Part shown: positions 9,451 to 21,800 of the stretch, one piece after another
Layout of the letters: the number at the start of each line of letters is the position of its first letter
Position numbering within the stretch: position 1 is the stretch's first letter
Made by a program: the position numbers and the translations under genes
NCBI RefSeq assembly: GCF_036170895.1
Contig: NZ_CP108036.1
Span: 8,434,533-8,498,532, forward strand
Source: Streptomyces erythrochromogenes
GTDB taxonomy: Bacteria; Actinomycetota; Actinomycetes; Streptomycetales; Streptomycetaceae
Direction of reading: 5' to 3'
Length of the DNA: 64,000 bases
Notes under the pieces: model-generated
Told to the model about the DNA's origin: nothing
Databases searched by the model: none
Seen by the model: only the letters and a program-made list of their open reading frames with translations

Positions 9451-9744
9451 ATGGAGATGGTGGAGCAACTGCCGTTCGGGATGCAGACCCCGGTCGAGGT
9501 GACGTACGTCCGGTGCGCGCAGTGCGGAGCACTTGGTGAGCTCGTCCTCGAGGACGAGCGGATGGACCTGGCGCTCGCCCGGGCCAGGGACCACGTCCTC
9601 AAGATGCACCCGGGTGTGAACGTCCCCAAGGCGCTCCGGCTCGTGCCCGACGCCGCCTACCCGCCTGCGGACTGCCCGGACGTCGCCGGGTGGGTTGCGC
9701 AGTACAACGCCCGGGACGGGGTGGAGGCCTGGGGCCCGCGATAG
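9451..9744 (+). CDS. Hypothetical protein with a Cys-x2-Cys pair, 97 aa
   Basis: The ATG at 9451 follows a GGGCAGGG ribosome-binding site. The N-terminal part contains YVRCAQCGALGE, a single CxxC knuckle that could bind zinc with the later Cys/His residues (DHVLKMHPG and ADCPDV). No named domain is recognised. There are no membrane segments, and it stands alone. Confidence 0.55.
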   Translation: MEMVEQLPFGMQTPVEVTYVRCAQCGALGELVLEDERMDLALARARDHVLKMHPGVNVPKALRLVPDAAYPPADCPDVAGWVAQYNARDGVEAWGPR

Positions 9745-9926
9745 CAGGCGAGCGATCCCTTCTTATCCCCGTCGGGCGGCCACGCGGCGCTCTGCGGTCG
9801 GGCAGACTGCCACGCCACGGCCCACGAGAAGAAGCGGCAGCCGGTCCAGCGGCCGGAACCTCGCCGGGCACCCTTGTCCCGGCGCTGCGCCCGGGCAGCG
9901 GGGCCACGAGGAAGGACACGTAGCTG

Positions 9927-10285
9927 GTGGGGGACATCGATGACGCCCTGGACCGAGCCGACCTGGAAGGGCTCACGCGCGAGCCGCCCAAGACGTTGAA
10001 GGGGCGGATCAACTTCTTGGTCAGGCAGCTAAAGTCGACCAGGGCCGTCGCTCAGGAGCTGGGGGTCATTTCAGCGGTCCATGGAGCGCTACCGCAAGGG
10101 CGACCGGAAGACTCCGCCCAAGAGTGTTGTGGACCGTATCGACACGGCCGTACGGGCCCGCTGGCAGCCCGTGGTACGCGGCCGCCGCCGCAAACAGGCC
10201 GCCGCCAGTACCGGGATCACGGTGGAGACGCGGGCCCGGTTCGGCTACACCGCGCCCGTCGGCACGACCGACGACGGCGAGAAAT
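9927..10285 (+). pseudogene. tpg: Telomere terminal protein Tpg, frameshifted and truncated
   Basis: Starting at GTG 9927, the protein reads GDIDDALDRADLEGL, PPKTLKGRINFLVRQLKSTRAVAQELGV. It then continues in the next frame as QRSMERYRKGDRKTPPKSVVDRI, ARWQPVVRGRRRKQA and TRARFGYTAPVGTTDDGE. This is the conserved first two-thirds of Streptomyces Tpg, the protein that becomes covalently attached to the 5' ends of linear replicons: an N-terminal helix-turn-helix, then the ARFGYTAAPGTTDD block. At 10067-10072 the run ATTT carries one base too many, which breaks the frame. After GTTDDGE the sequence is unrelated, so the last third is missing. Its presence indicates descent from a linear replicon end. 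No tap gene is seen beside it. Confidence 0.8.
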
Positions 10286-10404
10286 TCGGCCGGCAGCGTT
10301 CGCCGTCGAACCAGCTGTTTGGATCAGCATTCGTCCCGGTTACGCGTTCCCGTCCATCTCGTGAATGCGGCCTGCATGGGCGACCGGTCGAGTAGGCGCC
10401 CGGG

Positions 10405-10555
10405 ACGAGGCAATCCGGCAGGCCACGTGCGTCACCTTCGGCGAGCCGACCACCCGTACGGTCTCCAGGCGTAGCACGGGGGAGGCGCCCTCGAACAGAC
10501 GGGTGCCCGCGCCGATCCGCCCGTGCCGGAGCCGGGCGTGGGCGAGCCGGCACAA
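10405..10555 (-). pseudogene. C-terminal remnant of a RibD-like dihydrofolate-reductase-family protein
   Basis: The minus strand encodes GRIGAGTRLFEG, PVLRLETVRVVGSPKVTHV. This matches the closing strand and loop of the RibD C-terminal / DHFR-like family common in Streptomyces, where GGGxRLF is conserved. Only about 45 residues remain, with nothing of the fold upstream. The flanking bases (10286-10404 and 10556-10741) contain no other gene. Confidence 0.5.
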
Positions 10556-10741
10556 CCGGTAACAGGTGCGGCGGGCGTCAGGCCACGACCCGCATCATCA
10601 GTCTGCTCTGCATGACCGATACCCAGCTGAAACGCAACTGCGGGTCCCTCGAAGGCGCCTCCTGACGCCCTGGAAGCGCGCCTCTCCCAGGCTGTGCTGG
10701 TACCGGATCACCGGCTTACGAGATATCGGAAGGCAAATGCC

Positions 10742-11758
10742 GTGCTGAGCACTCCGTACCGTTCTGAGGCCACCGAGGAAGCGGAGCCGCCCGCCCCGCC
10801 TCCGCCTCTGTCCGCCAACCGCTGCCGCATACTCGTGCCCACCGGCCGTGGCCGCGGCTTGCTGATCGCCACCGGCGCGGTGTGTGCGGCCCTGACGATG
10901 GCCCTGCACACCAGAATCCCGAACGGGGCCGTCAACCTCGGCAGCCTGTTCCAGACCTTCCTGCCCTGGGCCGGGCTGAGTGTCCCCGTCCTCCTCGTGG
11001 CGGCGGCAGTACGCCGCTCCCGGCTCGCGGCCGTCGCCGTCCTGGCCCCCCTAGCCGTCTGGGGCCTCCTTTTCGGCGGGACCCTCGCTGACAAGCGATC
11101 CGGCAGCGGGAACTTCACCGTGGTAAGCCACAACGTGGACGAGGACAATCCCGATCCGGCGCGGACCGCGCGAGCGCTTGCCGCATCGGGCGCGGACGTG
11201 CTGGCCCTGGAAGAGATGTCCTCGAAGGCCACGCCCTTCTACGAACGCGAGCTTGCCGCCGGCTATCCGTACCGCTCCGACACTCTCGGCGTCAGACTGT
11301 GGAGCAAGCACCCCCTGAACGGCGTGGAAGCGGTGCCGATCATGCCGTGGACACGTGCCGTACGGGCCACCGTAGCGACCCCGCACGGCCCTGTCGCGGT
11401 CTTCGCCGCCCACCTCGCTTCGGTACGCCTGACCCCGGACGCCGGATTTACCACCGACCGCCGCAATGACGCGGCCCGGAAGCTGGCCGCGGCCGTGCGG
11501 GCAGAGCCGCTGGACAGGGTCGTCGTGATGGGTGACTTCAACGGCACGGCGGATGACTCGGCTTTGCGACCGGTGACCTCCCAGCTGACCTCCGCTCAGC
11601 GCGCGGCGGGCGCAGGCTTCGGATTCACCTGGCCCGCTCCGTTCCCCATGGTCCGCATCGACCAGATCCTGGTGAAGGGGATGAGCACGACCTCCTCGTG
11701 GACCCTTCCCGCTACCGGCAGCGACCACCTCCCCGTCGCGGCCTCCCTCCGGCTGTGA
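10742..11758 (+). CDS. VanJ-like membrane-anchored endonuclease/exonuclease/phosphatase-family protein
   Basis: A 338-aa product. The GTG at 10742 is preferred because GGAAGG lies 8-13 bases upstream. Three hydrophobic helices lie near residues 37-55, 64-86 and 92-108, and are followed by an EEP (DNase I-like) phosphodiesterase domain. Motifs seen are VVSHNVDED, LALEEMSSKA (catalytic Glu), VFAAHLAS, VVMGDFNGTADD and a closing SDHLPV, with the full catalytic set of Asn, Glu, Asp, Asn, Asp and His. The order of three membrane helices then an extracellular EEP domain is that of VanJ, which in Streptomyces coelicolor gives teicoplanin resistance. A lipid-linked cell-wall intermediate is therefore a reasonable substrate guess. 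A CseB/CseC-like pair follows 39 bp downstream, consistent with envelope-stress control. Confidence 0.82.
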   Translation: MLSTPYRSEATEEAEPPAPPPPLSANRCRILVPTGRGRGLLIATGAVCAALTMALHTRIPNGAVNLGSLFQTFLPWAGLSVPVLLVAAAVRRSRLAAVAVLAPLAVWGLLFGGTLADKRSGSGNFTVVSHNVDEDNPDPARTARALAASGADVLALEEMSSKATPFYERELAAGYPYRSDTLGVRLWSKHPLNGVEAVPIMPWTRAVRATVATPHGPVAVFAAHLASVRLTPDAGFTTDRRNDAARKLAAAVRAEPLDRVVVMGDFNGTADDSALRPVTSQLTSAQRAAGAGFGFTWPAPFPMVRIDQILVKGMSTTSSWTLPATGSDHLPVAASLRL

Positions 11759-11797
11759 CCGCACCGCAGGCCCCACTGACTAGGATGGACTCCACAA

Positions 11798-12586
<789 letters not shown>

Positions 12587-12602
12587 GGGACCCTCCACAC
12601 CC

Positions 12603-13877
12603 ATGGCACTCCTCAACCCGCGCGCCCTGCGCTGGAAGATAGCCGCCCTGACCGCAGCCGCCTGCTGCGCCGTGGCCGCCGTGATCGGCCTCCTCGTCCA
12701 CCAGGCGATGGCCGAACGAAGTGAACACACCGGGAACGAACGCCTCTCCGCGCGCCTGGCAGCCGCGGAGCGCGAGTACACCCGCACGGGCAGCGCGCCG
12801 CTCGAAGTCGAAGTCCTCACTCCCGAGCGGCTCGACGCACCGCTCGCCCGGGCGCTGGCCGCCAAGGACCCGGCCGCTCTGTACGCGACCTGGAACGACC
12901 GCAAACCCCCCAACTGGTACTGGATGTGGGCGGCCATGCCCGTCGAGGGCGGCCGGGTACTCGTCGCCCGCACGGACATGAGCTCCGAGGTACGCGGCCT
13001 CCAACTCCTGGACCGCAGCATCGTCAAAGCCGTGCTCGCCGCCCTCCTGGTCGTCGTACCGCTCGCCGCCCTGGCCACCGAACCGATGAACCGCAGGCTG
13101 CGCCGGGGATCCCGCACGGCCCGGGCCATCGCCGGCGGCGACCTCGACGCCCGGATCGGACCGGGCGGCCGGGCCCGTGACGAGATCACCGAGATGGCGG
13201 CGGCCGTCGACGAGATGGCTGCGGCCCTGCAGCACAAGCTGGAAGGCGAGCGTCGCTTCACCGCGGACGTCGCGCACGAACTGCGCACCCCGCTGATGGG
13301 GTTGTCCACCGCAGCCGGTCTCCTCCCGGAGGGCGACGAGGCGGCCGAGCTCGTCCGGGACCGTGCCCGGGCCCTGAACGGGCTGGTCGAGGACCTCCTG
13401 GAAATCTCCCGGCTCGACGCCGGAGCCGAACAAGCCCGGACCGACGCGGTGCCGCTGGGCGAACTGGTCACCGACATCGTCCGCCGCACGGGGACGCCGA
13501 CCGCCGTGGCGATCCGTGCCACCCCGATCCTGGAGACCGACCCGCGCCGGGTGGAACGGATCGTGGTCAACCTCGTCACCAACGCACACCGGCACGGCAC
13601 CGGCCCCGTCCAAGTCGCTGTGGAGGCCACCGCCACGGGCGCGCGGATCCTCGTACGGGACCAAGGGCTCGGCTATCCCGCTGCGCTGCTCACGGAAGGC
13701 CCGCAACGCTTTCGGACGGGAACCCCCGAGCGAGGGCGGGGGCACGGACTCGGGCTGACCATCGCGCTTGGGCAGGCGAACGTCCTCGGCGCCAGGCTGG
13801 CCTTCGCGAACGCTCCGGAAGGGGGCGCGGTCGCCACCCTCGACCTAGACGGCGGGTGCGGTCCGTCCGGTGGCTGA
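12603..13877 (+). CDS. Sensor histidine kinase, CseC-like
   Basis: A 424-aa protein. One membrane helix near residues 16-37 and another near 140-162 bracket an extracytoplasmic sensor loop of about 100 residues. A HAMP domain follows (residues about 160-215), then the H-box ADVAHELRTPL with phosphorylatable His225. The ATP-binding domain has the N-box NLVTNAHRHG, the G1 box RDQGLGYP and the G2 box GRGHGLGLTIALGQA. The organisation and spacing match CseC-type envelope-stress sensors. It is transcribed with the regulator, 17 bp downstream of it. The C-terminal GGCGPSGG ends abruptly at 13877, with sequence of decayed character after it. Confidence 0.88.
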   Translation: MALLNPRALRWKIAALTAAACCAVAAVIGLLVHQAMAERSEHTGNERLSARLAAAEREYTRTGSAPLEVEVLTPERLDAPLARALAAKDPAALYATWNDRKPPNWYWMWAAMPVEGGRVLVARTDMSSEVRGLQLLDRSIVKAVLAALLVVVPLAALATEPMNRRLRRGSRTARAIAGGDLDARIGPGGRARDEITEMAAAVDEMAAALQHKLEGERRFTADVAHELRTPLMGLSTAAGLLPEGDEAAELVRDRARALNGLVEDLLEISRLDAGAEQARTDAVPLGELVTDIVRRTGTPTAVAIRATPILETDPRRVERIVVNLVTNAHRHGTGPVQVAVEATATGARILVRDQGLGYPAALLTEGPQRFRTGTPERGRGHGLGLTIALGQANVLGARLAFANAPEGGAVATLDLDGGCGPSGG

Positions 13878-14470
13878 AACGGTGTGATGACCCGTCCCTG
13901 CCGGCGCTCGGCGACCCGCCAGACCGCGCCGCCGCCCGACGAGCGTTAGCGGCGCACGCCACCGACCCTGAGGACTCGGCGCCGCTGCCGGACATGCTCG
14001 GTCGGCCTGCTCTCGCCCACCGGCAGGAGCCCGCCGCGGCCGCGGCAGTGGGGCCTGGCAGGTACAGGTCCGGTGCTGCCCCCCGGGTCGGCGGGTCGCA
14101 GCCGGGTTCCGGACACGCATCGTGAGGGCGCCCAGTGTTACACGCTGCCGGAGGGGATCATGGTGGGTGGGATGGGGGTGACAGTCCTCCTGGCCGGGGC
14201 GCGAGTCACGTCGAGCACGCCCTCCCCATGTCGGACTCACCGCCGACTTCTCTGCCGCGGTCGCCCTTGGGGGTGGGCACCCGAGCGTGTCCGGCACCGC
14301 CCCCGTACGAACGACCACGCCCGAGTATGCGTGCTGGATGCCCGGGTGGGGTTTCGTTCAGACGTCGCTTCTTATGGCCGTCTGACACCTGAAGTCATTG
14401 CCCGCCGTTCAGCGTCCGTGGGAGCGCCTGGCGTTGCCGTCCGAGCAGATCTCATCAGGAGGCGTACGCG
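13878..14470. other. Region without an intact gene
   Basis: At about 13916-14005 the plus strand could encode PDRAAARRALAAHATDPEDSAPLPDMLG. This resembles small Streptomyces proteins with a DxxDxxxLLDMLGL ending and is probably a remnant. Nothing else is recognisable up to the CAGGAGGCG ribosome-binding site at about 14456-14464. Confidence 0.4.
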
Positions 14471-14640
14471 GTGTTGACGTTGGACGAGGCGGTTGTTCAG
14501 CTTGACGACAGGTCCTCGGCGAAACGCCGTGCGGCTGCGAAACGACTGCGCAGACTCGCTGCCACGACGGCCGGCCCGTCGCTGCTGGGCGCCCTCCAGC
14601 GCGAGGTTCGCGACCTGCGGACGTGGGAAGTTCCGCGGGG
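14471..14640 (+). pseudogene. N-terminal fragment of a HEAT-repeat protein
   Basis: A GTG at 14471 behind an excellent CAGGAGG site opens a frame reading LTLDEAVVQLDDRSSAKRRAA, LRRLAATTAGPSLLGALQREV and DLRTWEV. Two helical HEAT-like units end in the DPRTWET-type motif common in actinobacterial HEAT proteins, many of which sit in toxin or defence loci. After RTWEV the similarity is lost and the sequence passes into a diiron-oxygenase fragment, so the gene was cut by a rearrangement. Confidence 0.55.
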
Positions 14641-14689
14641 CGGGCAGCCGCTGGCCGGAGAGGCGCCCGCCACTCCGGTATGTTCAGCC

Positions 14690-15170
14690 AGCTTCTGGAC
14701 GGTCTCGGCTGCCCCGACTATCGCCCCTCAGCAACCCTTCACCGTGCAGCCGTATGTTTCCTCCCCTCCCGGGACGACCTCAGGTTCGCCACGCCGCTGA
14801 TCTTCGAAGAAGTCCTCGACCGCTTCCAGCGCGAGGCAGCCCGCGACGAGCGGGTCCACCCGCTTGTCCGCCAGGTGTGCCGGATCCACGTCGCCGACGA
14901 GGCCCGGCACATCAGTTTCGCGCGCTCCGCCCTACGGGACTCCGTCAGACACATGCCGTCCGCACGCCTAGCCGTGCAGCGGCAACGGATGGGTATCCGC
15001 GCAGTGGCAGTCACCAAGCTACTGGTCAACTCGCGCGTCTATCGCGACATGGGCCTGGATCCACGTGTTGCCCGCAGCGAAACACGTGCCAATGCACACT
15101 TCCGGGAAACGCTGCGGTGGAGCGGAGCCAAGGTCGTTCCATTCCTGCTCCCGTCGAGACGTGCGGAACA
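14690..15170 (+). pseudogene. C-terminal fragment of an AurF-type diiron oxygenase
   Basis: The frame contains LIFEEVLDRFQREAARDE, VHPLVRQVCRIHVADEARHISFAR, KLLVNSRVYRDMGLDP and HFRETLRWSGAKVVPF. The EARH helix with IHV before it is the second iron-binding helix of AurF-like ferritin-fold oxygenases (p-aminobenzoate N-oxygenase family). The N-terminal iron-binding helix pair is absent, and the reading after KVVPF is unrelated. Such enzymes oxidise aryl amines or act on fatty substrates; this copy cannot be active. Confidence 0.6.
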
Positions 15171-15896
15171 TCGTCCGTGCCAGTGCCACGGACGGTCACC
15201 AGCACCCCGAACAAGACGGTGGTGTCGAGCACAACATCATCGACGCCGGATCTTTCAACTCCATCCCACCCCTCGGCATTCAGAAGGTCGTCGCCAGGCC
15301 CCGGGGAGAAGAAGGACACCGGCCAGATCACCCTCGCCCCCAGGATGACTCTCCGGATGGTCCGGCGCTCGGCTCCCCGACCCCGTCCCATGATGATTTT
15401 GAAGCGGCCGGGGCGGAGGTGTATCCGGAGATCGGGCCGGACTGCACCCTGATCGGGAGTCGAGAGCGAGGAAGCGTCGCAGCGTCGCCCGCGGCGTGGC
15501 GGAACGGACGATGCTGCCGGTCAGGCTCGCGGACACGGGAAATCAGCCTCGCTTGCGTGGACGGATATGGGCCTCGGGCCGAGCGCGGGCCCCCAGAACC
15601 TGCTGCCTCGCCGGTGTCGCCCGGCCCTGGCGGAGTCAATTGCCTGGGAGTCAAGAGGCTGGCTCGGGTGGGCCGTTCGGCGCACCGAAGGTCTTACCAG
15701 ACAGTAACTTTGAGTGGGTTAGGTGTGACTCGGCCGAACGGGCGCCTCGTGACCGAAATGAGATGCCATTCCGCTCACGGGAAAGAATCACTTTGTTCAT
15801 TTGGTGACGATTTTAGACCTTGTAGGGACGGCTACTTTCAAGGCAGTGATCATTTGCGATGTGCAGGTGGTCGAATCGTCATCCCCTGGGGGGATC
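15171..15896. other. Non-coding leader region with an AT-richer promoter-like patch
   Basis: No supported gene is seen. From about 15690 to 15860 the base composition becomes markedly richer in A and T than the surroundings (for example TTTGTTCATTTGGTGACGAT). It sits directly before the giant YD-repeat gene, as expected for its promoter and untranslated leader. Confidence 0.45.
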
Positions 15897-18800
15897 TTGC
15901 GTTACCGAAGAAGAGCGGACGGGCCTGCGGGGCGCGTCCGGTCGCCGTTCAGGGCACCGGCCGGGCTGGGTGCCACGGCCGCCGCGCTGGCTGTCGTGAT
16001 GACCGTGTCGACGATCTACGGAGCCGAGGCCGCCATAGCCGCCCCCGCCCCCGGCGCCGACAAGGCGAAGCAGGCCCCGCAGACCGCGCAGTCCGCGGCG
16101 GACATACCGTCCGCCCGGGTGGCCGCGCGTCTGTACAAGCACCGCGTGGAGGCGCTCTCGGAGCGCTCCGAGACGTCCACGACGTATGTCAACCAGGACG
16201 GGTCGCTGACCACCGAGATCGCGGCCGGCCCGATCCGGTTCAAGGACCCCGCCACGGGCCAGTGGCGCGACGTCGATGTGAACCTCGCGGCCGGGCCCGA
16301 CGGTTCGGTCGCCTCCAAGGCCCACCCGCAGGGCCTGCGCCTGTCCGGGAAGACCGCCTCGAAGGTGCCCTTCCTGAAGTCGGCCCCGCCGGCCGGGGAC
16401 ACGACGGCGGCCGCGGACCTGGTGACACTGGGCACCGGCGACGAGGCGATCACGCTCCAGTGGCGCGGCGGCCTGCCGGCCCCGAAGCTGGACGGCACGA
16501 AGGCCACGTACGAAGGCGCCGTGCCGGGTGCGGACCTGATCGTCGAGGCGACCCGTACCGGCTTCGAGCAGTTCGTCGAACTGAAGGCGAAGCCCGAGGC
16601 GGGCTTCGGCTACACGCTGCCCCTGAAGACCATGGGCCTGAAGGTCGAGCAGCAGCCCGACGGCAGCGTGCTCTTCACCGACAAGAAGTCGCAGAAGACC
16701 GCGACCATGCCGGCCCCGGTCATGTGGGACGCGACCGTCGACGCCGCCTCCGGCGAGCACACCCGGCGGGCGAAGGTCGGCATGAAGGTCGTCAAGACCA
16801 AGGACGGCGTCGACCTGGTCATCACCCCCGACGCGGCCTTCCTCGCGGACCCCGCGACGAAGTACCCTGTCACCGTCGACCCCTCGACGTCCTCGCTGGG
16901 CAACCTCTTCGATACCTACGTCCAGCAGGGCGAGACCGTCGACTGGTCCAACGACACCGAGCTGGACCTCGGCAACCCCGGTACCAAGAACGGTGACGGA
17001 ACCTGGCGCACGGCGCGTTCCTTCATCACCTGGAACACCGCTCCGGTCGCCGACGCGCTGATCTCGGACGCGAAACTGTCGCTGTGGAACTTCCACTCCG
17101 GCAACACGGATTGCACTGCTCAGCCCTGGGAAGTGTGGACCGCCAACAACGCCTCCACCGCCTCCCGCTGGACCAATCAGCCGGCGATGGTCACCAAGAT
17201 GGCCACCTCCACCGAGACCAAGGGCAACCCGGGCTGCGCCACCCAGCCCGACGGCTGGATCAACGCCGACGTCACCAGCCTGGTCCAGCACTGGTCCAAC
17301 AACAAGTGGGCGGTCTCGGGCATGGGCCTGCGGGCCACGGACGAGAACAACATCAAGCAGTGGAAGCGGGTGAACTCCTCCAACGCCGCCTCCAATGTCC
17401 CTAAGCTGACCGTCACCTACAACTACCGGCCGCGGACGGGCACCAAGCAGGAGGCCGGCCCGCCGTTCTTCTCCTACGGCGGCGCCTACACCGTCAACAC
17501 CCTGACCCCGACCCTGCGCGACACCTTCGTCGACGCCAATGGCGACCAGGTCAACGGCACCTTCCAGATCTTCGACTCGGCCACCAACACCCAGGTCGGC
17601 AACGTCATCGTGTCGCCCTTCGTCGCTTCCGGCGAGGCTGCCTCGGTCACCGTTCCGGCAGGTGTGCTGACCAACGGCAAGACATACAAGTTCCGCTCCA
17701 ACCCGTACGACGGAACCCACTACAACCTTGGCTGGTCGGCCTGGAAGACGTTCACCGTCGACACCACCGCCCCCTCCGCCCCCACCGGGCTGACCTCGAC
17801 GGACTACCCGTCCAACGCCTGGGTCAAGAGCGCCGGGCAGGCAGGGAACTTCACCGTCTCCCCGCCCGCCGGCACGGATCACCAGTGGCTCGAATGGTCC
17901 CTGGACGCCGCCGAGTGGACGCGCGTGCCCACCGACGGTGCCGCCGGCACCCGGACGTTGTCCGTCACCCCGCCGTCGAACGGAACCCACACCCTCCATG
18001 TGCGCACCGTCGACAAGGCCGACAACGAGTCGGAGGCCGTCGAGTACGAGTTCCACGCCGGGCCGGGCGGCTTCGTCCAGCCTGAGGACGGCGAGCGTAC
18101 GGCCCGACGGCTTCCCCTGACCGCCGAAGCGGACGGCGCCGCCTTCAACGCGGCGTCCTTCTCCTGGCGCCGCTCCGAGGCCGACCCCTGGGTCCAGATT
18201 CCGCCGGGGCACGTCACCAACGGCGGCACGCCGCTGACGGCCTGGCCCGTGTCCATGACCTCGGGGCGCACTCCCGCACTGGTCTGGAATACCACCGACA
18301 CGGTCGACCCGGACGGCAGCGTCCAGATCAAGGCCGACTTCACCGGCCCGGCGAGCGCCACCGGCGCCACCCAGCCCCTCGCCGTAGTCGTCGACCGCAA
18401 CGCGAGCGGCGCCGCCACCAGTCCGGTCGGTCCGGGCACGCTCAACCTGCTGACCGGCGACTACGAGGTGTCGGCCACCGACGTGTCCGCCTTCGGCATG
18501 TCCGTCTCCCGCACCACGTCCTCGCGCGACCCTCACAAGGGCATCAAGCAGGAGGGCCAGGCCGCGATCTTCGGCCAGGAGTGGGCCTCCGGCACGGCGG
18601 CCGAGCTCGTCCAGTCCGACTACTCGCACGTCGCGCGGGTCTCGGACACGGCCGTGGACGTCGTGACCACCTCGGGTGACGCGCTGCACTTCACCGCCAA
18701 CGCGGCACGCACCGGCTGGGTCTCCGAGCCCGGCGCCGGCAGCATAACCCTGACCGGTAGCCTCAGCGGCTCGTTCACGCTGACCGACGACGGCGGCACG

Positions 18801-21800
18801 GTCACCGAGTTCACCCGTGGCGACCCGGCGATGACCACCTGGCAGGTCTCCAGCACCCTGGTCAGCGGAGTCGAGAACTCGACCACCACCGTGGTCTCGG
18901 AAACGGTCACCGTCGACACCAAGAAGCTGGCCCGCCCCAAGCGGGTCATCGCTCCGACCTCAGCCGTGACCACGTCGGTCTGCGCCACCACCCCGCAGAC
19001 CAAGGGATGCCGCTCGCTGGAGTTCGTCTACGCGACTGCCACCACCGCCACCGGATACAGCACCTCCGCCGACTTCGGCGACTTCGCTGGCCAGGTGAAG
19101 GAGATCCGGCTGTGGTCCACGGAGCCCGGGGCCGCGAATGCCACCTCGAAGGCGGTCTCCACCTACCGCTACGACGCCGGCGGCAACCTCCGCCAGCAGT
19201 GGGACCCCAACCTGGCGCAGAGTACCCAGGCGCAGTACGCGTACAACGCCGCGGACCGCATCGACTGGCTGCAGACCAAGTCCGAACTGCCCTGGTCATT
19301 CACGTACGGCCAGGCGGGATCCTCGCCCACGGCCGGTGACGGCATGCTACTCAAGGCCTCCCGGGCCGGTCTGAAGCCGGGCACGGCGGGCGAGGAGCAG
19401 GGCACCTCGGCCACCAGCGTGGTCTACGGCGTCCCGCTCACCGGCGGCGCGGCCCCGTACCCGATGGGCACGGCCGACGTGAAGGCCTGGGGGCAGACCA
19501 GCGCGCCCACCGACGCGACCGCCTTGTTCCCCGCCGACGCAGTCCCCTCGTCCCACTCCGGTTCGGCACTCGCCGCCTCGGCCTACACGCGGGCGTCGGT
19601 CACCTACCTGGGCGCCTCCGGTCGGCCTGTCAACAGCGCGTCACCCGGCGGTCACATCACCACCACCGAGTACGACCGGTATGGAAACACCGTCCGCGAG
19701 CTCTCGGCCGCCAACCGGGCCCTGGCGCTGGGCACGAGCCCCGCGGACCAGGCCGCACAGGCGAACCTGGGCATCGGCCAGCTCACCAGCGCGGAGCGCG
19801 CCCACCAGCTGAGCACCGCGACCACGTTCGACGCGGCCGGAGTGCGGGAACTCGGCAAGCTCGGCCCGCTGCGGCGTGTAGACCTGACCGCCGACCTGAA
19901 GAACGGTGAGACCCTGCTGGTTCCGACCGGCACCTCGGTCACCGCCCGTGACCGGTCCATCCTCGAATACGACGCCGGACGGCCCACCAACGGCACCGCC
20001 AGGGTCAAGGACCAGGTCACCAAGGCCACCGTCGGCGCCCAGGTCCGCGAGCACCCGACAGTACTCGGTGAGCCCCGCGCGACCGAGACCGTGTATGACT
20101 GGCTCAGGGGCCTGCCGATCCGGACCGTCAGGGACCCTGGTGGCCTGGCCATCACGGAGACGACCGAGTACGACGCCAAGAACCGGGTCTCCAAGCAGCT
20201 CCTCCACGGATCGAACGGCAGCGACGCCTCGACCCGCGTCACCACGTACTGGTCGGCGACCGGCACCGGCACCTGCCAGGGCCGCCCCGAGTGGGCCGAC
20301 CTGGTCTGCACGGTCGGTCCGGCCGGCGACATCACCGGAGGCGGGTCGAACCCGACCAAGCTTGCGACCATCACCACCGAGTACAACTGGTGGGGCAGCC
20401 CGGCCAAGCGGATCGAGACAGTGAACGGGTCCACGCGGACCACCACCACCGAGTTCGACGCGGCCGGCCGGACGACCAAGGTCACCACGACCGGCGGCAC
20501 CGGCACGGCAGCTCCGGAGTCCACCACCGAGTACGACGCGGTGACCGGCCGGGCCGTCAAAAACACCTCGCCCACCGGTGGGACCATCGTCAAGCAGTTC
20601 GACAAGCTTGGCCGGACGATCTCCTACACCGATGCCGACGGCGGTGTCACCACCACCGAGTACGACCTGCTCGACCGTCCGACCAAGATCACGGACAATG
20701 TGCCGTCGACCGTCACCTTCACCTACGACCACGCCGCCGAACCCCGGGGCCTTCCGACGAAGACCACCGACTCGGTCGCCGGCGAGTTCCGGCCGTCGTT
20801 CGACGCCGCAGGCGCCGTCCGCAGCGAAAAGCTGCCCGGCGGGTACACGCTCAACATCAGCACGGACCCGGGCGGTGACGCCACGAAGCGCAGCTACGTG
20901 CGCGACAGCGACTCGGCCGTCGTCTACAGCGACACCGTGAACGAATCCGTCCACGGCCAGATCACCACACACTCCGGTATCTCCGACCAGCGGTTCCGCT
21001 ACGACACGGCTGGCCGCCTGGCCTCCGTCGAGGACACTGCGGACACCGTCTGCACCCGGCGCACCTACGCCTTTGACGGCCGTTCGAACCGCACAGGCCT
21101 GACCACGGCCGCCGGCACCCCGGGCGCCGACTGCCCGGCCACCGGCGGAACCACCACCACCCACACCTACGACAGCGCCGACCGGCTCGTCGACAGCGGC
21201 TACGCCTACGACGAGTTCGGGCGCACCACCACCGTCCCGGGGCACGGGACCGTCGCTTACTACAACAGCGACCGCACCCGCCAGCAGACCCTGTCCAACC
21301 AGCGGCAGACCTGGGGCCTCGACGCGGCCCAGCGCTACCGAGGGTGGACGAAGGAGTCGTACAACGGCTCGGTGTGGACCCAGACCGCGTCCCGGGTCAA
21401 CCACTACAGTGACGACACGGACAACCCGCGCTGGATCGTCGAGGACACCGCCACCGGTGCGGTGACCCGCAACGTCGCCTCCGCCGGCGGCCTGACCACC
21501 ACCAGCAAGACGGGGGACGTCGTCCTGCACCTGACGACGATCCAGGGATCCGTCGCCATGCAGCTCCCGCTGACCGCCGGCCAGCCGCCCCTGGTGCTGG
21601 ACACCGACGAGTACGGCAAGCCCCGCGCGGGACAGGCCTCGGCCCGCTACGGCTGGCTCGGCGGTCACCAGCGCTCCAGCGAGACGCCCAGCGGTCTGAC
21701 CCTGATGGGCGCCCGCCTCTACAACCCGTCCACCGGCCGCTTCCTTTCCGCGGACCCGGTCTACGGCGGCAGCGCGAACGCGTACGAGTACGCCAACGCC

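Noticed and set aside
16000..18689. Long minus-strand open frames opposite the YD-repeat gene
   Set aside because: They mirror the codon pattern of the plus-strand gene, are Arg/Gly-rich and have no domain; they are shadows of high-GC coding sequence.
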